Shown in pieces: positions 12,408 to 23,925 of a stretch of 64,000 nt of DNA (within the stretch, counting starts at the first letter, position 1; every line of letters begins with the position of its first letter). The stretch is from Bursaphelenchus xylophilus. Taxonomy: Eukaryota; Nematoda; Chromadorea; Rhabditida; Aphelenchoididae. A program made the translations under genes and the position numbers. The DNA is taken from positions 3,782,001 through 3,846,000 of the forward strand of contig CAJFCV020000003.1 of the NCBI GenBank assembly GCA_904066235.2, given 5' to 3'. The notes beneath the pieces are model-generated. The model was not told the DNA's origin, made no database searches, and worked only from the letters and a program-made list of their open reading frames with translations.

Positions 12408-15400
12408 TCATACCAATCTTCCGGGACCTTCTTCCTTTTCGTCGTAAAAGGTTGTCTGTAAAACGTACTTGTATATATTTACATATGTATACTAAATATA
12501 TCTTTTTGGATCAAAAAACCATATATGTACAGGGTGCGCCAATAAAATCTGGACTAATATTTTTGCCTGCCCTGCGGGCTGTAATAGTACGAGAACAAAG
12601 TGGGCGATTGTGGACACGTGTAATACGTCCAAGAAGCTAGCTTTAAAGTTTCAGACAAAATAATCGTCTACGACACTTGTTTTGCCATCATAAGTGCTTA
12701 CAACTAAGACGCCTGAAACACGGACCCCAAATTGGTCAAAAAATGGTTGCGCTATCTTTACCGGTTTATCCTATGGGCTGAAATTTACTTTTTCTTATAG
12801 AGCTCTGGTCGGTTTTTATACACTGAAATTTATTTTGCTTCATTATGACAATTAGGCTTTTTACAGCTCGCCAAAGTTGGCTTAAAAACGGGCCTTTTTT
12901 CCCGAAAACTTCCGTTAAATCAAAGATTTTTATGTAGAAGTTTCCCTGTGTGATTCCAAACATGTTAAGCACCAGAACTACCTTTGCAAGGATAACCAGA
13001 GCCTGCCTAGTCGTCTTTCAAAGAGGATTTTTCTATCTGCTGCCTCTATGGATGAAATAGTGACCGTAGTGGCATAATTTACTATATGCTCGCTATTCGA
13101 GTGATCTTGGACTAGATATTTCTAAAAGTGATTTGGCTACATTAGCATGTATCCAGTGTACAACGCTATGTTGATTTTTACGCTTAAGGCCTTTCCAACT
13201 TGTTACAAACTGCCAAAACGTTTCATGTCCCGAATGACCGTGCCTTGAATTCCTCCCATGAACTTTTATTTATGCAGAAACTGTCCCCTTGTATGGGCGG
13301 ATTTTCTTTTACACTATAACCATTGTCTATGTATACGCTCTGTAATCACGGAATTTTGGAGCAAGACGGGCTATAATCTGGCGTTGAGATCCTTAAAAAC
13401 ATAAAAATCCAAATTTTTGGGCCTTTTTTTGTTTCCGCCACCAGCGCCGCACGTCAAGAAATTGCGGGCATTGCAAAGGTTCTCACAGCGAAAAAAAATT
13501 CATAAAACCTGTCATCCAAATTGCACATAACAACAATTTTTAACCTAATTTTTTTAATGGGAACTCTAGGGAGTACTACTAGTCGTATACAACTGTTTTT
13601 TATACCGCTGGTACATTCTAAATGGGTGTCATCGTGACGCATTTTCTGAACATGGTTCGAGCTAGGCTAAAAATAGTGCAAATTTCAAGGCCAACTATCA
13701 AAAAAACTGTCCCATCAAGCGGGACGGGACCGGTGTAGATACTCGAAGAACAGTTTAAGGATTTTTTTGACGTGGAGCCTATACCTCCTTCCAGTGCTCT
13801 CTGACTCGGTATCGTCGATACAAACTTTTATTTAGACGTTGCATTCTTCGCCATGGAAAACTGTCAAAATACTACGATTATGGGTATATTTTGGTTCTAT
13901 TAGCTTAAGCAACTCTCGAGCTTTCTATTGGTATCAATATCTTGTGATTTACTATTAATCTTTATGTCAAAATCTTGCAAACCATTTGGACAAAAACGGA
14001 TTTGCACCGGGCAGAATGCCAAAAAAAATACTAGGCTTTTTCATTGGGCGCCCGTTTTTCTTTTATTTTTTCTTGACGTGCGCCGCCAGATCGGCCGCTA
14101 ACCATGATTCCGTTAACTTTTTACTATTTTTTCGCTCTTGCAATAGGCACCGACATGGGCATTACCGTTGCTGTACAGCACGGTTGTTTCCCTTTCTAAA
14201 AGTGCTAAAAGTTTCCATTCTTAGGCCGTCCGAAAAAGGCCCCATGGAATTTAGTTTAGTCCAGATTTTATTGGCGCACCCTGTATAATCAAACTTACGA
14301 ATTCGTCACTCTGATGCTCTGTGTCGTCGTCTGAATCATTTTGAGCCTGCGGAGAAACCTTGCAGTTTTGAAACAACTTGTTGTAGCACTAAATTTGGGG
14401 AGTAAGTAACCGCCATAAATCGAAAAGGCATTGAAATTAACCTACAATATCACAGACTCGAACGGGCTTCTTGTCGATCCCTTCTAACGTCAACTTTTTT
14501 GTTGAGCATGCCCCACAAACAACCTTTCCACAGGATCGGCAATGATGCTGCAAGAAAAAAAGTACTATAGCACTATAGCAGACCCTTTCACACTCAGCGT
14601 GAATAACCTACCCTTCTCTCAAACACTGTGAAATGGGTGCTCTGACAAACCATGCAGACCTCAGCTTGTGAATCAGGCACCCAGACGGCGGCATGTTTGT
14701 GAGCAGGTTCCTTTCCTTCTGGAAATTGATATACAGGGTGGTTCAGCTAAGTTCGCGGATGTAAGATGCTTATAACTTTTTATAGGATTGTTCAATTTTT
14801 ATGAGCAATAGCTCATTTTATTCCTTAGCAGTTACCATTTTGTTTAAAAAAAGATCTTTCGGACAGACGTGGACAGTGATTCACAATTTTTGTGGATACG
14901 GTAGGGATATAAAAAAAAATGTTTCGCTCTCGGATCGCTCTCCGTGTTTCGCGTACTCTCTCGGCTGCTAAGATCGTTCAATATCCCGGCGGCGCCTGCA
15001 AATTGTGAGCTAAAATTTTCAGGAATTGGTTTGTAGCCTATGCCTGACATGTGTGCAAAATTTAAAGAAAATCTTAGCGTCGCACTTTTAAATTTTTAAA
15101 ATTTCTGGCGTAATTTATCGCCGGCCCGGATTGCAGCCATGCTTAATACGAGAGAAATTTCCTAATCTTTACCTTTCAAAACGATGGACACACATTTCTC
15201 AATATGGTCCATCCACTGTTCCTTCTCCTTTTTTGTTGTCGCATGTAACACAAAACTCTTTGTTCTTGTCTTCACCAGGAACAAGTTCTCGCTCTCTCCT
15301 TCATCCTCCACGTTCTCGATCCGCACCTCTTCCAGCGGAATGATTCGTTGTTTAGTGAACTTTCGCCTCGACAATATCGTACCGTACACTAAGATGTCGT

Positions 15401-15613
15401 TGAATAAGAAGAATTGCCGTGGCTTTGCTTTCTTTCGACACATCTTTATTAAAACTCCGTCTCCGATCAAGACTCGATTAGCATGTTGTAAAGGGACGCC
15501 TGATGAACCAAACGCTTCCTCCACGGCCTGGATTCGTCTCGTATTGATATCGGTTTGTTCTAAAAGATGTAAACTTAATAAAAAAAAAGCTACTTACTCA
15601 GATGATCCACCAT
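12408..15613 (-). CDS. Phafin (PH and FYVE domain protein)
   Basis: A 249-residue protein in six exons: 15613-15598, 15559-15173, 14718-14612, 14547-14446, 14388-14299 and 12455-12408. All phases agree. An N-terminal PH domain (about 35-132) contains CRKKAKPRQFFLFNDILVYG. A C-terminal FYVE zinc finger follows, with WVPD and ERRHHCRSCG motifs. All eight zinc-ligand cysteines are present (C156, C159, C173, C176, C181, C184, C202, C205). An acidic tail follows. Length and order match PLEKHF1/2, which bind PI3P and act at early endosomes, lysosomes and in autophagy. The last intron (14298-12456) is occupied almost entirely by a 1.75-kb inverted-repeat element whose end lies 15 bp from the donor. 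The 15-residue last exon (TTFYDEKEEGPGRLV) is short but in phase and acidic, as expected. Confidence 0.9.
12530..14283. mobile_element. 1.75-kb mariner-like element in a phafin intron
   Basis: A perfect 28-bp terminal inverted repeat (CAGGGTGCGCCAATAAAA... at the left, reverse-complemented at the right) is flanked by TA on both sides. The size suits a Tc1/mariner transposon, but I see no transposase frame, so it is decayed or non-autonomous. It lies inside the last intron of the phafin gene. Its termini contain AATAAA in the transcribed orientation. Confidence 0.8.
14734..14790 (+). repeat. Solo CAGGGTG terminus in phafin intron
   Basis: TA followed by CAGGGTGGTTCAGCTAAG resembles other CAGGGTG element ends here but has no visible partner. 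It sits about 15 bp upstream (in gene sense) of the acceptor of exon 3 and may have replaced the original polypyrimidine tract. Confidence 0.5.
15121..15145 (+). repeat. Solo end of hAT-like GC-rich element
   Basis: CCGGCCCGGATTGCAGCCAT plus GCTTA matches the right end of the hAT-like element at 32544-32952. It lies in the second intron of the phafin gene. No left end is visible, so it is a truncated copy. Confidence 0.55.
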
Positions 15614-16933
15614 TTCTGATCAATAAATGAACAAGCCAAAAAGCTAGAAAAGATGTAAAAACTAATGATTCACTATTATTTAGTAAGGTCACAACTATTC
15701 TTGCAAACGTTTGATCGTTTAAGGAAATGAAAAAAGTAATGTTAAAACAACGAAAGGAGACTGTTTTTGTTTTAAAGTAATAGTTATTAATTAATGCTCT
15801 TTCGAATAGCTACTATTTATTACAAATCGAAACTGTGAAGTATTCGTGACTTGTATTGGTGACCAAAGTTTTATTTCTATCCCGTAGGGACCCGGTAAAC
15901 AAAATGTTCCAACGAATCTTGTAAAAATGCCGGTAAGTCAATAGCCTGCGGGCCCGTACCAAAATCAAGGCTTTCGGGGCCCTAAAATTTAACGCCTTTT
16001 TGGCGTATACTGTGAAAATCAGTTGTAAGTGTGGTATCGCTGTAAATCTACTACACTTGTATTAATGATTCATCAATTCCAGTAAACTTTTAGTGTTCAT
16101 ACATATATTGCACTTTACATCATCCTCGAAAACTCAGCGAATTGCAACTCATGCCCGGATGGCTTTGTTAAACCTATTTTTAATATACATCGTTTCCGAA
16201 GCTTTGATAAAACGCCATAACCAAGTATCCAAATATAGGACTTGGGTCCTCCTCCATCAGATTTTCGTCGGGCCTCATTCAAGTATCCGTACAGTGTGCG
16301 ATAATCCCAAGTATACACCTGTGGACTAAAACGTGGATTGATACCGTATTTACTTCACTGTTTGCCACCCTACCTCATTTTCATTTTTCCGTAGTAAAAA
16401 ATCACTCCGATCATTAACGTTTTAATATTTTTATTGAATACCCGTGAAAATGAAGAAATGTCTTGTTACAAAACAATAAGAGACAAGTTAGAAAAAATTG
16501 CACTTAACAATCATAATAGCTGATTCATAACAAATGAATAAAAGATATCTAAAATTAGAGACAAAATATCACAGTTTTTCTATTCTACTCGATATAAATC
16601 GTCATGAACTGGTGTTAGGAACGCAATTTACATCTTTAGACGTCATGAGAAAACGTTCTAAAGCTTCTAAAAATGCTGTTTTGGACGGGAATTTTGTAAA
16701 AAAAATCTATTTTTTGGGTAAAAAAGTGGGTGAAATCGAGGAATCCAAATTAAAAAAACCGTTGAAAAAATTGTGCATCTTAAACCAAAATACTTCTACT
16801 TTAATACAAAATAGTTATTACACCTATCTACCTCATAAATTTTCCAGAATCACAAAAAAAAATTCAAAATCCCTCAAAAATCTTAAATTTTTGTCCGAAA
16901 TCCCACTAACTCCCCCAAAATTTCGTATTTTAG
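15614..16933. other. Intergenic, no gene seen
   Basis: An AT-rich stretch between the phafin start and the NTPDase stop. Its left part is the phafin promoter and 5' UTR. Its right part is the NTPDase 3' region, with a minus-strand AATAAA at 16435-16430, about 500 bp past the stop. The 157-codon plus-strand frame at 16534-17007 overlaps the NTPDase last exon, is low-complexity (Lys/Ile/Leu) and is rejected. Confidence 0.55.
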
Positions 16934-19900
16934 TCAGGGATAAAACCTCCCATCGGCTGAAGTTGATCCTCGATATAACGTTGGACTGCTTCTTACACCT
17001 TTCATGAAGTAATCTTCTGTGTTCAGCTTTTTGTATCCACTGGGATCCCTTTTGAAGGCCGGAAGTCCTGAGGCGTTATTCTTGTGTAGTTGGCGAGTGA
17101 CGATCAAAACTAATATGGCGATTACCACTAGCAAGGCAAGGATGAAGACAATCGGGTAGAAAGTCGAGGAATTTGAGTCGATATGTCTGAAAATTTAGAA
17201 ATTATATTATTTTAGGTACCTAAATGTAAAAAAGAAGGTAAAAATGCCGAAATTTTACAGAAATAAATTAAAATTAATTTTCAGTTAGAAAAAGTATCAT
17301 CTAGATTTCAATATTACATAATATAAACTCCAAAAAACTATGGCAAGAGGAGACCAAAATCAAAAAAATCACAAAAATTTCATTTTTGTTGCAAAAAATC
17401 CAGAAAATCAGTCATTATTACGCCGTTAATACCTCCAACCTATTCTAAATTATTTTCTAACAACTTTTATATTCTTATTTCCCATTTATTTTCTCAAAAA
17501 ATCAAAAAAAAAATGGAAATTTTGAACATCGTATTTTACCCATCGAAATCAAAAATAACATCAAAACTTACTGCGCTTTGATATTCTCTCGGTTAGCTTG
17601 CTTCAATGGAAAATACCTCATTTGATATATCAATGCTCCCAGGGCCCATTGAACCTCCTGACTTCGTATTTTCAAGGCACTTTGGAATTGATTGTTCAAT
17701 TCATTGACATGGAATCCATCATGGAGGATGGCATGAATCCACGCCGACTTAAAGCACTGTGCTTCAAGTCTGGTCACATCGATTTTCGAGTATTCCGTCT
17801 TTCTGATCGATTTCCACGACGTTGAGCAATATTTCCGGGCCATTTTTTCGAACTGATCATGGTCGTATCTTCCACCCAGGGAGAGCACATCATGAGAAGA
17901 GTACCAGTACTCGCTAAACCCGTACAATTCAATGGATGAGAGGTCTACGGAGGGGGCTGAGACTCCGCCAAAGAAGCATTTCAGGGCGGTCGAACAGTCT
18001 CCGGCTTCTTTGATCACTTTCACAACCGAGGAGACACATCCATCCCAGTTTCCAGTGCCCTAAAATAAACGTTTCTACAGTTTCAAAAGCAAAAATTTTT
18101 AAAAATCAAAAAATTTCAATCTGTTACTTATAGTGGGGGACCTGATCCAGTGACAAAAAACGTGCCATTTTGCATCCGAGAGGTATCAAAAATTCGGCAA
18201 AATACCTCTTTTTCCAAGTGAAAAAACTCCAATTTCAAAAGCTCTTCAAAACAGAGTTTTTTTCACTTGGAGAAGGAAGCATTTTGCCACATTTTTGATA
18301 CTTCCCGGATGCAAAATGGTACGTTTTTTGCCACTGGATCAGGTCCCCCACTGTATGTTTTAAAAATATTTTTCCCCTTCTCCAAATTAACTCTTCAAAA
18401 TGGGAGTGTTTTCACATGGAGAGGGAGGCATTTTGCCACATTATTGATACTTCCGGGATGTAAAATGGTACGTTTTTTGCCACTGGATCAGGTCTGCCAC
18501 TGTATAATCCGGCATTGTTCAAAAAAAAATTTTTTTTAATCAAATCAATCACTCGATTTTAAACAAAAAAAACAAGCCCTTTCCAAAAATCAAAAAATTC
18601 CAAATTTTCTCCAAAAATCCAAAATTTTCAAACAAAAAATCCGTCATCATGACATGTATTATACTCCAGAAATCATGTTCCTATCTCGTCACTACCTATT
18701 TTCTAACTTTTTCTACCAAAAATCAATCTCAAAAATTCTCCCGAAACTTGGCGTAAAGTCCAAAAATCAAAAATTTCCTTACAATTTTCACAAATTGCGA
18801 CCCATCTTCCAGCGACGACACTCTGATGTAATTCAGGGGTAAACAATCATCCTTGATCGAGGGTACATCACTCCCATTGGCCGATTTCAATTTTTCGACC
18901 ATTTTTTGGTCGATTTCTTTATCGTACTTTTTGGCGCCTTCGTTGACTCCAAACCCAAGGAAAGTTGTCACAAATAAGTTGTATTTGAACTTCGCATCAT
19001 CATCCAACGCTCCCAAATTGACCTGTTCCAAGGCGGGAGCATTGAATTTTGTGTCCTGCGGCAATTCGAACGCGATTTGGACCGACGCTCCGCCCATATC
19101 GATCATACCTAAAAATATTTTATAAAATATCAGAACGCTCAAATTACCTGCAGTTTTGTCTCTGATGGAGCTGTGAGTTACATCTTCTCTCAGGTTGAAC
19201 CTTCCCAACACGTAATTCACGGCGATCCAGCTGTAAATCCCTTCCCATTTCCCATCAATGACTTGGATATGTTCTGGCAGAACTTGGAGGCGAGTCAGCG
19301 AGGGGAGCTGGGTTCGAACTGCTCTCAGGATCTCGTCTTGTCTTCTGAAACATATTTTAGGTAATAAAAATTTTAAAAAAATGTCATGTACAATGAAATA
19401 AACTCGGATTTGGTCAGTAAATTCCGTTTCGTAATCTTTTTTACATCTAAACTGTATTATAGTCGCGATATCATCAGGATTTCATATCAAAATAAACAAT
19501 TTTTATCAAAAATTTGCCATGTGTAATATAATTAATTTTGAATTTTGCTTATAAAACCCTCTCAAACAGTAAAAAAACTCTAAAAAACTCATTGTTTCAA
19601 TATCACCAAGATTTCCGCAAAAAAAATCAGACTTTAACAAAAAAATTGCCATGTGTAATATAACACATCTAATTTTTCCACCCCAAATCACCTCCAATTA
19701 CTCTCATAACCCCCCATCAGACTTACTGTTGCGGCAACAATCTCATTCCAGCAGTTGCAAAGATGAACACCGGTGTAAATGGCTGCATTTCATATGGAAT
19801 GTACTTGGAGGCAAAGTCCAGCAGAGGTTTGTAATATCCCGGAGCATCGTTTGGGTTTTTCTCGAAGGACGAGAGACCAGGAGAGACCTTTTTAACTACA

Positions 19901-20365
19901 TCGGCGCCAAATTCATCCTTCACTGGTTTCACACTGATCAATTCATTTGTTGTCCCAGATGTGAATGCGTACAAGAAAAGGCGAGAGCCCGTGGATCCGG
20001 CATCAATTACTATTCCATAGCTTAGGTCGGGGTCTGAAATGGGACATACGGTAGTCAGACAGTAATTTGAGACGAATATTTGGTTCTCTTCAACAATTTT
20101 TGCCATGGATAAGGTAAAAATACAAACTTTTTGTCAAAATTTATATTTTTCATCAAAATCACAGCAAGTTTCATACAAAATTGGCCTCGTTAAGTCACCT
20201 AGAGACAGAAAAAACGAAAGTTTTAAAAAACATACCATGTTTTACATTGTTTTGCATAAAAGTTGGTTCCCTTTCCCCTTCGCTTCCCGAGACCGAAGAA
20301 AATATAAGGTAGAGAGCGAAGAGGAAGCCCGCAGACATCAGGACGGACCATAAGCGTCGGGGCAT
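16934..20365 (-). CDS. NTPDase (apyrase/CD39 family), two-TM type
   Basis: A 566-residue enzyme in six exons: 20365-20236, 20033-19727, 19344-19148, 19108-18783, 18059-17572 and 17186-16934. All phases agree. It hydrolyses nucleoside di- and triphosphates to monophosphates. All five apyrase conserved regions are visible: [10 protein letters not shown] (53-62), [10 protein letters not shown] (135-144), GKWEGIYSW with the catalytic Glu180, [11 protein letters not shown] (213-223) and [10 protein letters not shown] (453-462). A signal-anchor helix (about 8-25) and a C-terminal helix (about 491-512) bracket the lumenal domain. This topology matches the Golgi/lysosomal NTPDase4/7 group and C. elegans NTP-1 rather than soluble UDA-1. 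An acceptor-like GTTTCAG lies 21 nt before the ATG. Intron 4 carries Tc1-like repeats, and intron 2 a tandem repeat around the recurrent intronic motif. Confidence 0.92.
18131..18353. repeat. Tc1/mariner-like CAGTGG-family MITE, copy 1
   Basis: A palindromic element about 223 bp long. It starts TAGTGGGGGACCTGATCCAG and ends with the reverse complement CAGGTCCCCCACTG. It is flanked by TA and lies in intron 4 of the NTPDase gene. Other copies are at 24856-25114, 34970-35214 and 56855-57109, with partial copies at 18395-18502 and 57163-57183. Confidence 0.85.
18395..18502. repeat. CAGTGG-family MITE, half copy
   Basis: Only the right arm is present (from about TTTTCACATGGAGAGGGAGG to GGTCTGCCACTG then TA). 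It lies 40 bp after copy 1 in the same NTPDase intron, so one insertion probably landed next to another or an arm was duplicated. Confidence 0.75.
19385..19663. repeat. About 132-bp diverged tandem repeat with intronic motif
   Basis: In intron 2 of the NTPDase gene the words CATGTACAATGAAA (19385), CATGTGTAATATAA (19518) and CATGTGTAATATAA (19650) are spaced 133 and 132 bp apart. The sequence before copies 2 and 3 is clearly related (ATATCAYCARGATTTC, then an A-rich run, then TTGCCATG). The core is the reverse complement of the TTATATTRYACWWG motif found in other introns. Confidence 0.65.
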
Positions 20366-21599
20366 CAGATTCGCGCTAACATCGACCTGAAACTTGACAA
20401 TGAAATCGATTTATCGGCGGGATCAGTTCGGCGATTCTATTAGATAAGTGAAAATTGAAAATCAAGCTGGATTTGAAGAGAAACACGGCAAAAGCGAGAA
20501 GAGCTGTTGTTAATTAGGGTAAAATTAGATGGACTTTCTATTCCAACACTCGCTTAGGGAAAATGAGTGTGAAAACAGTCCAAAATATTGATTTATCTTA
20601 TCTTACAGCACCTACTACAATATGTATCCAAAAACAAGATAAAATCTGGCCCTTAATCTCGAAATTTAGATTCAAAAGATTCTCTATGACCTTTTCCACA
20701 CTTACCACATCTTTATTCTCTCCTAACATGTCGAAAACCCACGTAGTTAGCCAAATATCAGATTTTAGGTAACAAATTTGCTGTTTTATTCAAAATTCAT
20801 ATTCAGATAAAACGGAAACGCCCAATTCACGCCTATTAATGACGCCCACTAAATATGGTAATCCGCCCTTTAACAACAACAAAAACGAGAGACAGTCAAG
20901 GTCATTCGCAAAGCCCAACCCCGCGATATTATCCATGAGAGAAACAAAACTAAATTTTAATCCTGTTCATAACAAAAATGATACCGAAAACTCACAAAAA
21001 CTTGGCAGAATAGTCGATTATGTTGTAGATACGACAAAAAAAGATTTTTGTGTCGTGGATTTTCAATATTCGCGAGCTGCGCCCAAGATTTTGCAAGTTG
21101 TCAACTCGGCAGTTCGCGCCCGGCACTAGCAGAAGAAAATAAAAACAAAATGACAGAAAGTTTTGTGTGCAACATTGCGAGTGTAGCGCTAATGGGCTGA
21201 ACGCTGAATAAAAGGTTTTGTTCAGAATTGACAGAAATTTTTGGAGTGTATAAAGGGAAGGGGAGAAGTTTGTCATTTGCAAATTGAGATAGTAAGGAGA
21301 AGGTGGAGACGATTAAAAGGTGCTTGTTTTGTTTGGTGAGAGGTGTAGGAGGCTGCTGAACAACTGTAGAAGTCTTATTTATCTGAGGAATGAACTTTGG
21401 GACCTATCTTATTTTAGCTTCTGTCATGGATAATATAGCTAATATTTTTCTACTCTGGAAGTCTCTATTTTACCTATTTTTGCTTCAAAATGTCTGTGAG
21501 CCCGCGAGCTTTACTTTACGAGTAATTTCACATCTTTTTATAGCGAGTTTCTCTACTAAAAATCAGACTTTCAGTTAATCTCCACCTACGCTACTAACC
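20366..21599. other. Divergent intergenic region, NTPDase / skr-like
   Basis: The two flanking genes are transcribed away from each other, so this holds both promoters. I see no coding exon. The plus-strand frames at 20563-20772 and 20839-21129 have no splice context or recognisable domain. An acceptor-like ACTTTCAG at 21566-21573 lies 26 nt before the skr-like ATG. Confidence 0.55.
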
Positions 21600-22352
21600 A
21601 TGGCTCCTGTTACTGAATCTGCTGCTTCTTGCTCTGCCGAATTTCCTCCTGCGCTTTTTAATGCTGTTGCCAACATGAGACTGGCTGATGATTCCATTTA
21701 TGCCCTCAATTTGAAGTTTGCTTGCCAATCCAAGGTTATCTACGACATGATCAAGAATCTGGGAATTAACTTTGAAGAAATCAACGAACCTGTTGAAATC
21801 CCATGTGCTAACGTTACCAGAGACACAATGGTTTTGATTGAGGTAAGAATTTTGCAATTTTTAGTTTTTCAGTTTTAGGATATTACACTTGACAAGGCTG
21901 GTGAATAAGGTCGATTTTGAGTTGAAATTTGTCCTTGACTTGAGTTTGTCAGGTTGCAAAAGAGTCTTCACTATGACCTCTCGTTGTCAGAAACACTCAT
22001 TGCGGCGTGATTTTTGCTCCGAATACTAAAAATAGTGTTTCAGGACTGGATGGCCCACCACCCTGACGATGATCGCCTTTCAACCACCGAAAACGCCAAG
22101 TTTGACAAGAATCTGAGCAAGTCCGAGCTGCGTTGGTTCCGTTTGCTTAACGAAGACGAGCTTTACAACGTGATCATGGCCGCCAACTTCTTCGACATGC
22201 CTCATCTACTCGACAAGTGCTGTGAAAATGTGGCGTCAATGATTCGGGGGCGGACTTCTCAAGAAATGGCCGAGATCCTGGGCTTCGAAGACAACATGAG
22301 CAAGGAGAAGGTGGACAGTATCAGACGCGAAAATGTCTGGCTCGGTGATTAA
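21600..22352 (+). CDS. SKP1-related protein (skr-like)
   Basis: A 183-residue protein in two exons (21600-21842 and 22044-22352). SKP1 proteins bridge cullin-1 to F-box proteins in SCF ubiquitin ligases. The N-terminal half resembles the SKP1 POZ fold. The second half carries the conserved SKP1 features: an LNEDELYNVIMAANFFDMPH block, the LLDKCCENVASMIRGRT block and a C-terminal KVDSIRRENVWLGD that matches the SKP1 consensus RKENQW. The family is expanded in nematodes. An F-box gene lies 6 kb away, but linkage need not mean partnership. AATAAA is at 22459-22464, about 40 bp from the opposing poly(A) signal of the next gene. Confidence 0.88.
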
Positions 22353-22529
22353 ATTATCCTTCCATATCAGATGTTCATACTAGACTTAAAATGGCCTTAT
22401 CATTGTTCTCATTCCACAAAGATTACTGTATTTTTATTTTCGAGATTTTGCTTATTCAAATAAATTTTTGAATATTGTACATGACAAAGGCGAATAATTT
22501 ATTAATTATTAGTATTTTCCTATAGTTAT

Positions 22530-23925
22530 CTACTGCAATCCATAGATCATGACCTGGAACCATCGTAGTTCATGCTCCTGGAGATTGTGGAAGCTGTGGG
22601 CTTTCTTGCTGACGTGTTTGAACGTCTAGAAATATTAGGGTGAACCAAAAAAAAAATCCGATTTTTGTATTACATCTTTCAGTAGTCTAAAATATATGTA
22701 AATCCCCAATTTTTGGAAAATTTATTGTATCAATTTTTTCCTCTGAACATACCTCGAAGTTGCTAGTAGTATTAGTCTCTATAAAAAAGCTCTTGTTCCC
22801 GCTTTCGTCTCGATCTATATTGTACATGACACCTTTTCCAACCTTGTCCAAACACCTTCGAATCTGTCGATCCCAACAGTTTTGGAAAATTCGAGATTTG
22901 GCCAGCATTGTGAGCCCTATTTTGTTGGCGATCATCATGTGAAAGGTCGAGTTTATCGGCTGAAATTTGATTAATCTTTATTAGGTCTAAAGTGGTATTA
23001 CTCGAAGTCTGCCTGTTCGATTTTAGTCAAATTTTGAGGACATACTCTTAATAGATCGTATAACAATCTCCAGAAATTTCAGCTTGCGATTTGCAAGGGT
23101 TGTGGAGATTTTAATTAATCTTTTTTTTGGCGAGAGAGCATGCAAAATAAGGAGAGTCGGTCAGACAGAAATATTACTTCGGCCCTTTGGCTTTATTTTT
23201 TGAGACTTTCGCTTAACAAATGGTTTCTATTGAATTCTTATGCAAAATTTGAAGGGAATAGGAAGGGAATTGTTGAGGTGTTCTACCTCTAGATTAGCTA
23301 TCAAGTACAATATAATTTTATAATTTATGTCTTACATTTTCGACCACAGCGAATGCCGCCGAATCCATTGGCATTTTCTCTAGATGGCTCGCTAAATTCT
23401 CCATTAGAATGAAGCTAGAAGTCCGAGTCAAGATATACCAGTTATAGGTGTTGTGCATTACGGATAGGTAGGAAGAGAGCCATCTAAAGTAATATAACTG
23501 ATATAAAAGATGCTTAGATGGATAAAGTAAATTGAAAATGGACTCACCGTGCCTCAGAGACACCTTTTCGCATATTATTTGGGATCTCGACTTTGTTGTG
23601 CTCGGTCCAGTCGAGGTTTTTATGGGTGAAAATTTCGTGGTCGATCCCTTTTAGCCAGGTGAAAAGCGATGTGTTTACCTGAAATAGATCACTTAAAATT
23701 TTGAGACACAGAAAGTACTGGTCTAGAAAGGCAAAATATATTTACAGCTTTCCGCGAGGCCCATTGCGGCTCAATTAATGCCACAAAAATGTGACCCTTC
23801 TCCTTTTTGACGGCCGTCCTCCGGCTTTGGTTGTGTTCGAACTGATTGGATGTCTCGAGGACAAACCGAAAGTACAGGTATATTGCCCAAGTGAGGAAGA
23901 GCCCCGAGAGGTGCTGCGAACGCAT
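22530..23925 (-). CDS. C1GALT1-like GT31 protein lacking the DxD motif
   Basis: A 253-residue type II membrane protein in five exons: 23925-23746, 23678-23548, 23483-23336, 22959-22753 and 22625-22530. All phases agree. A membrane anchor is at about residues 5-23. Core-1 beta-1,3-galactosyltransferases carry a DDD metal-binding motif followed by TYVIMENL. Here the aligned segment is WYILTRTSSFILMENL (119-134), so the aspartates are replaced by Arg-Thr-Ser. Downstream, the CxxxxxxxCLxKxG-like segment and the C-terminal HSFHNLQEHELRWF block (SFH is typical of the family) support the assignment. It is shorter than C1GALT1 (about 360). Loss of DxD suggests a pseudoenzyme or chaperone, as with vertebrate COSMC, but that is inference. 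The ATG follows CTTCAG by 2 nt. AATAAA is at about 22503-22498. Confidence 0.7.

Noticed and set aside
14284..14388. Phafin ending by read-through into the mariner-like terminal repeat
   Set aside because: It gives a stop, but a downstream exon at 12455-12408 joins in phase and restores the expected family length of 249 residues. I raise read-through only as a possible alternative.
16534..17007. 157-codon plus-strand frame
   Set aside because: It overlaps the NTPDase last exon on the other strand, and the remainder is low-complexity AT-rich sequence.
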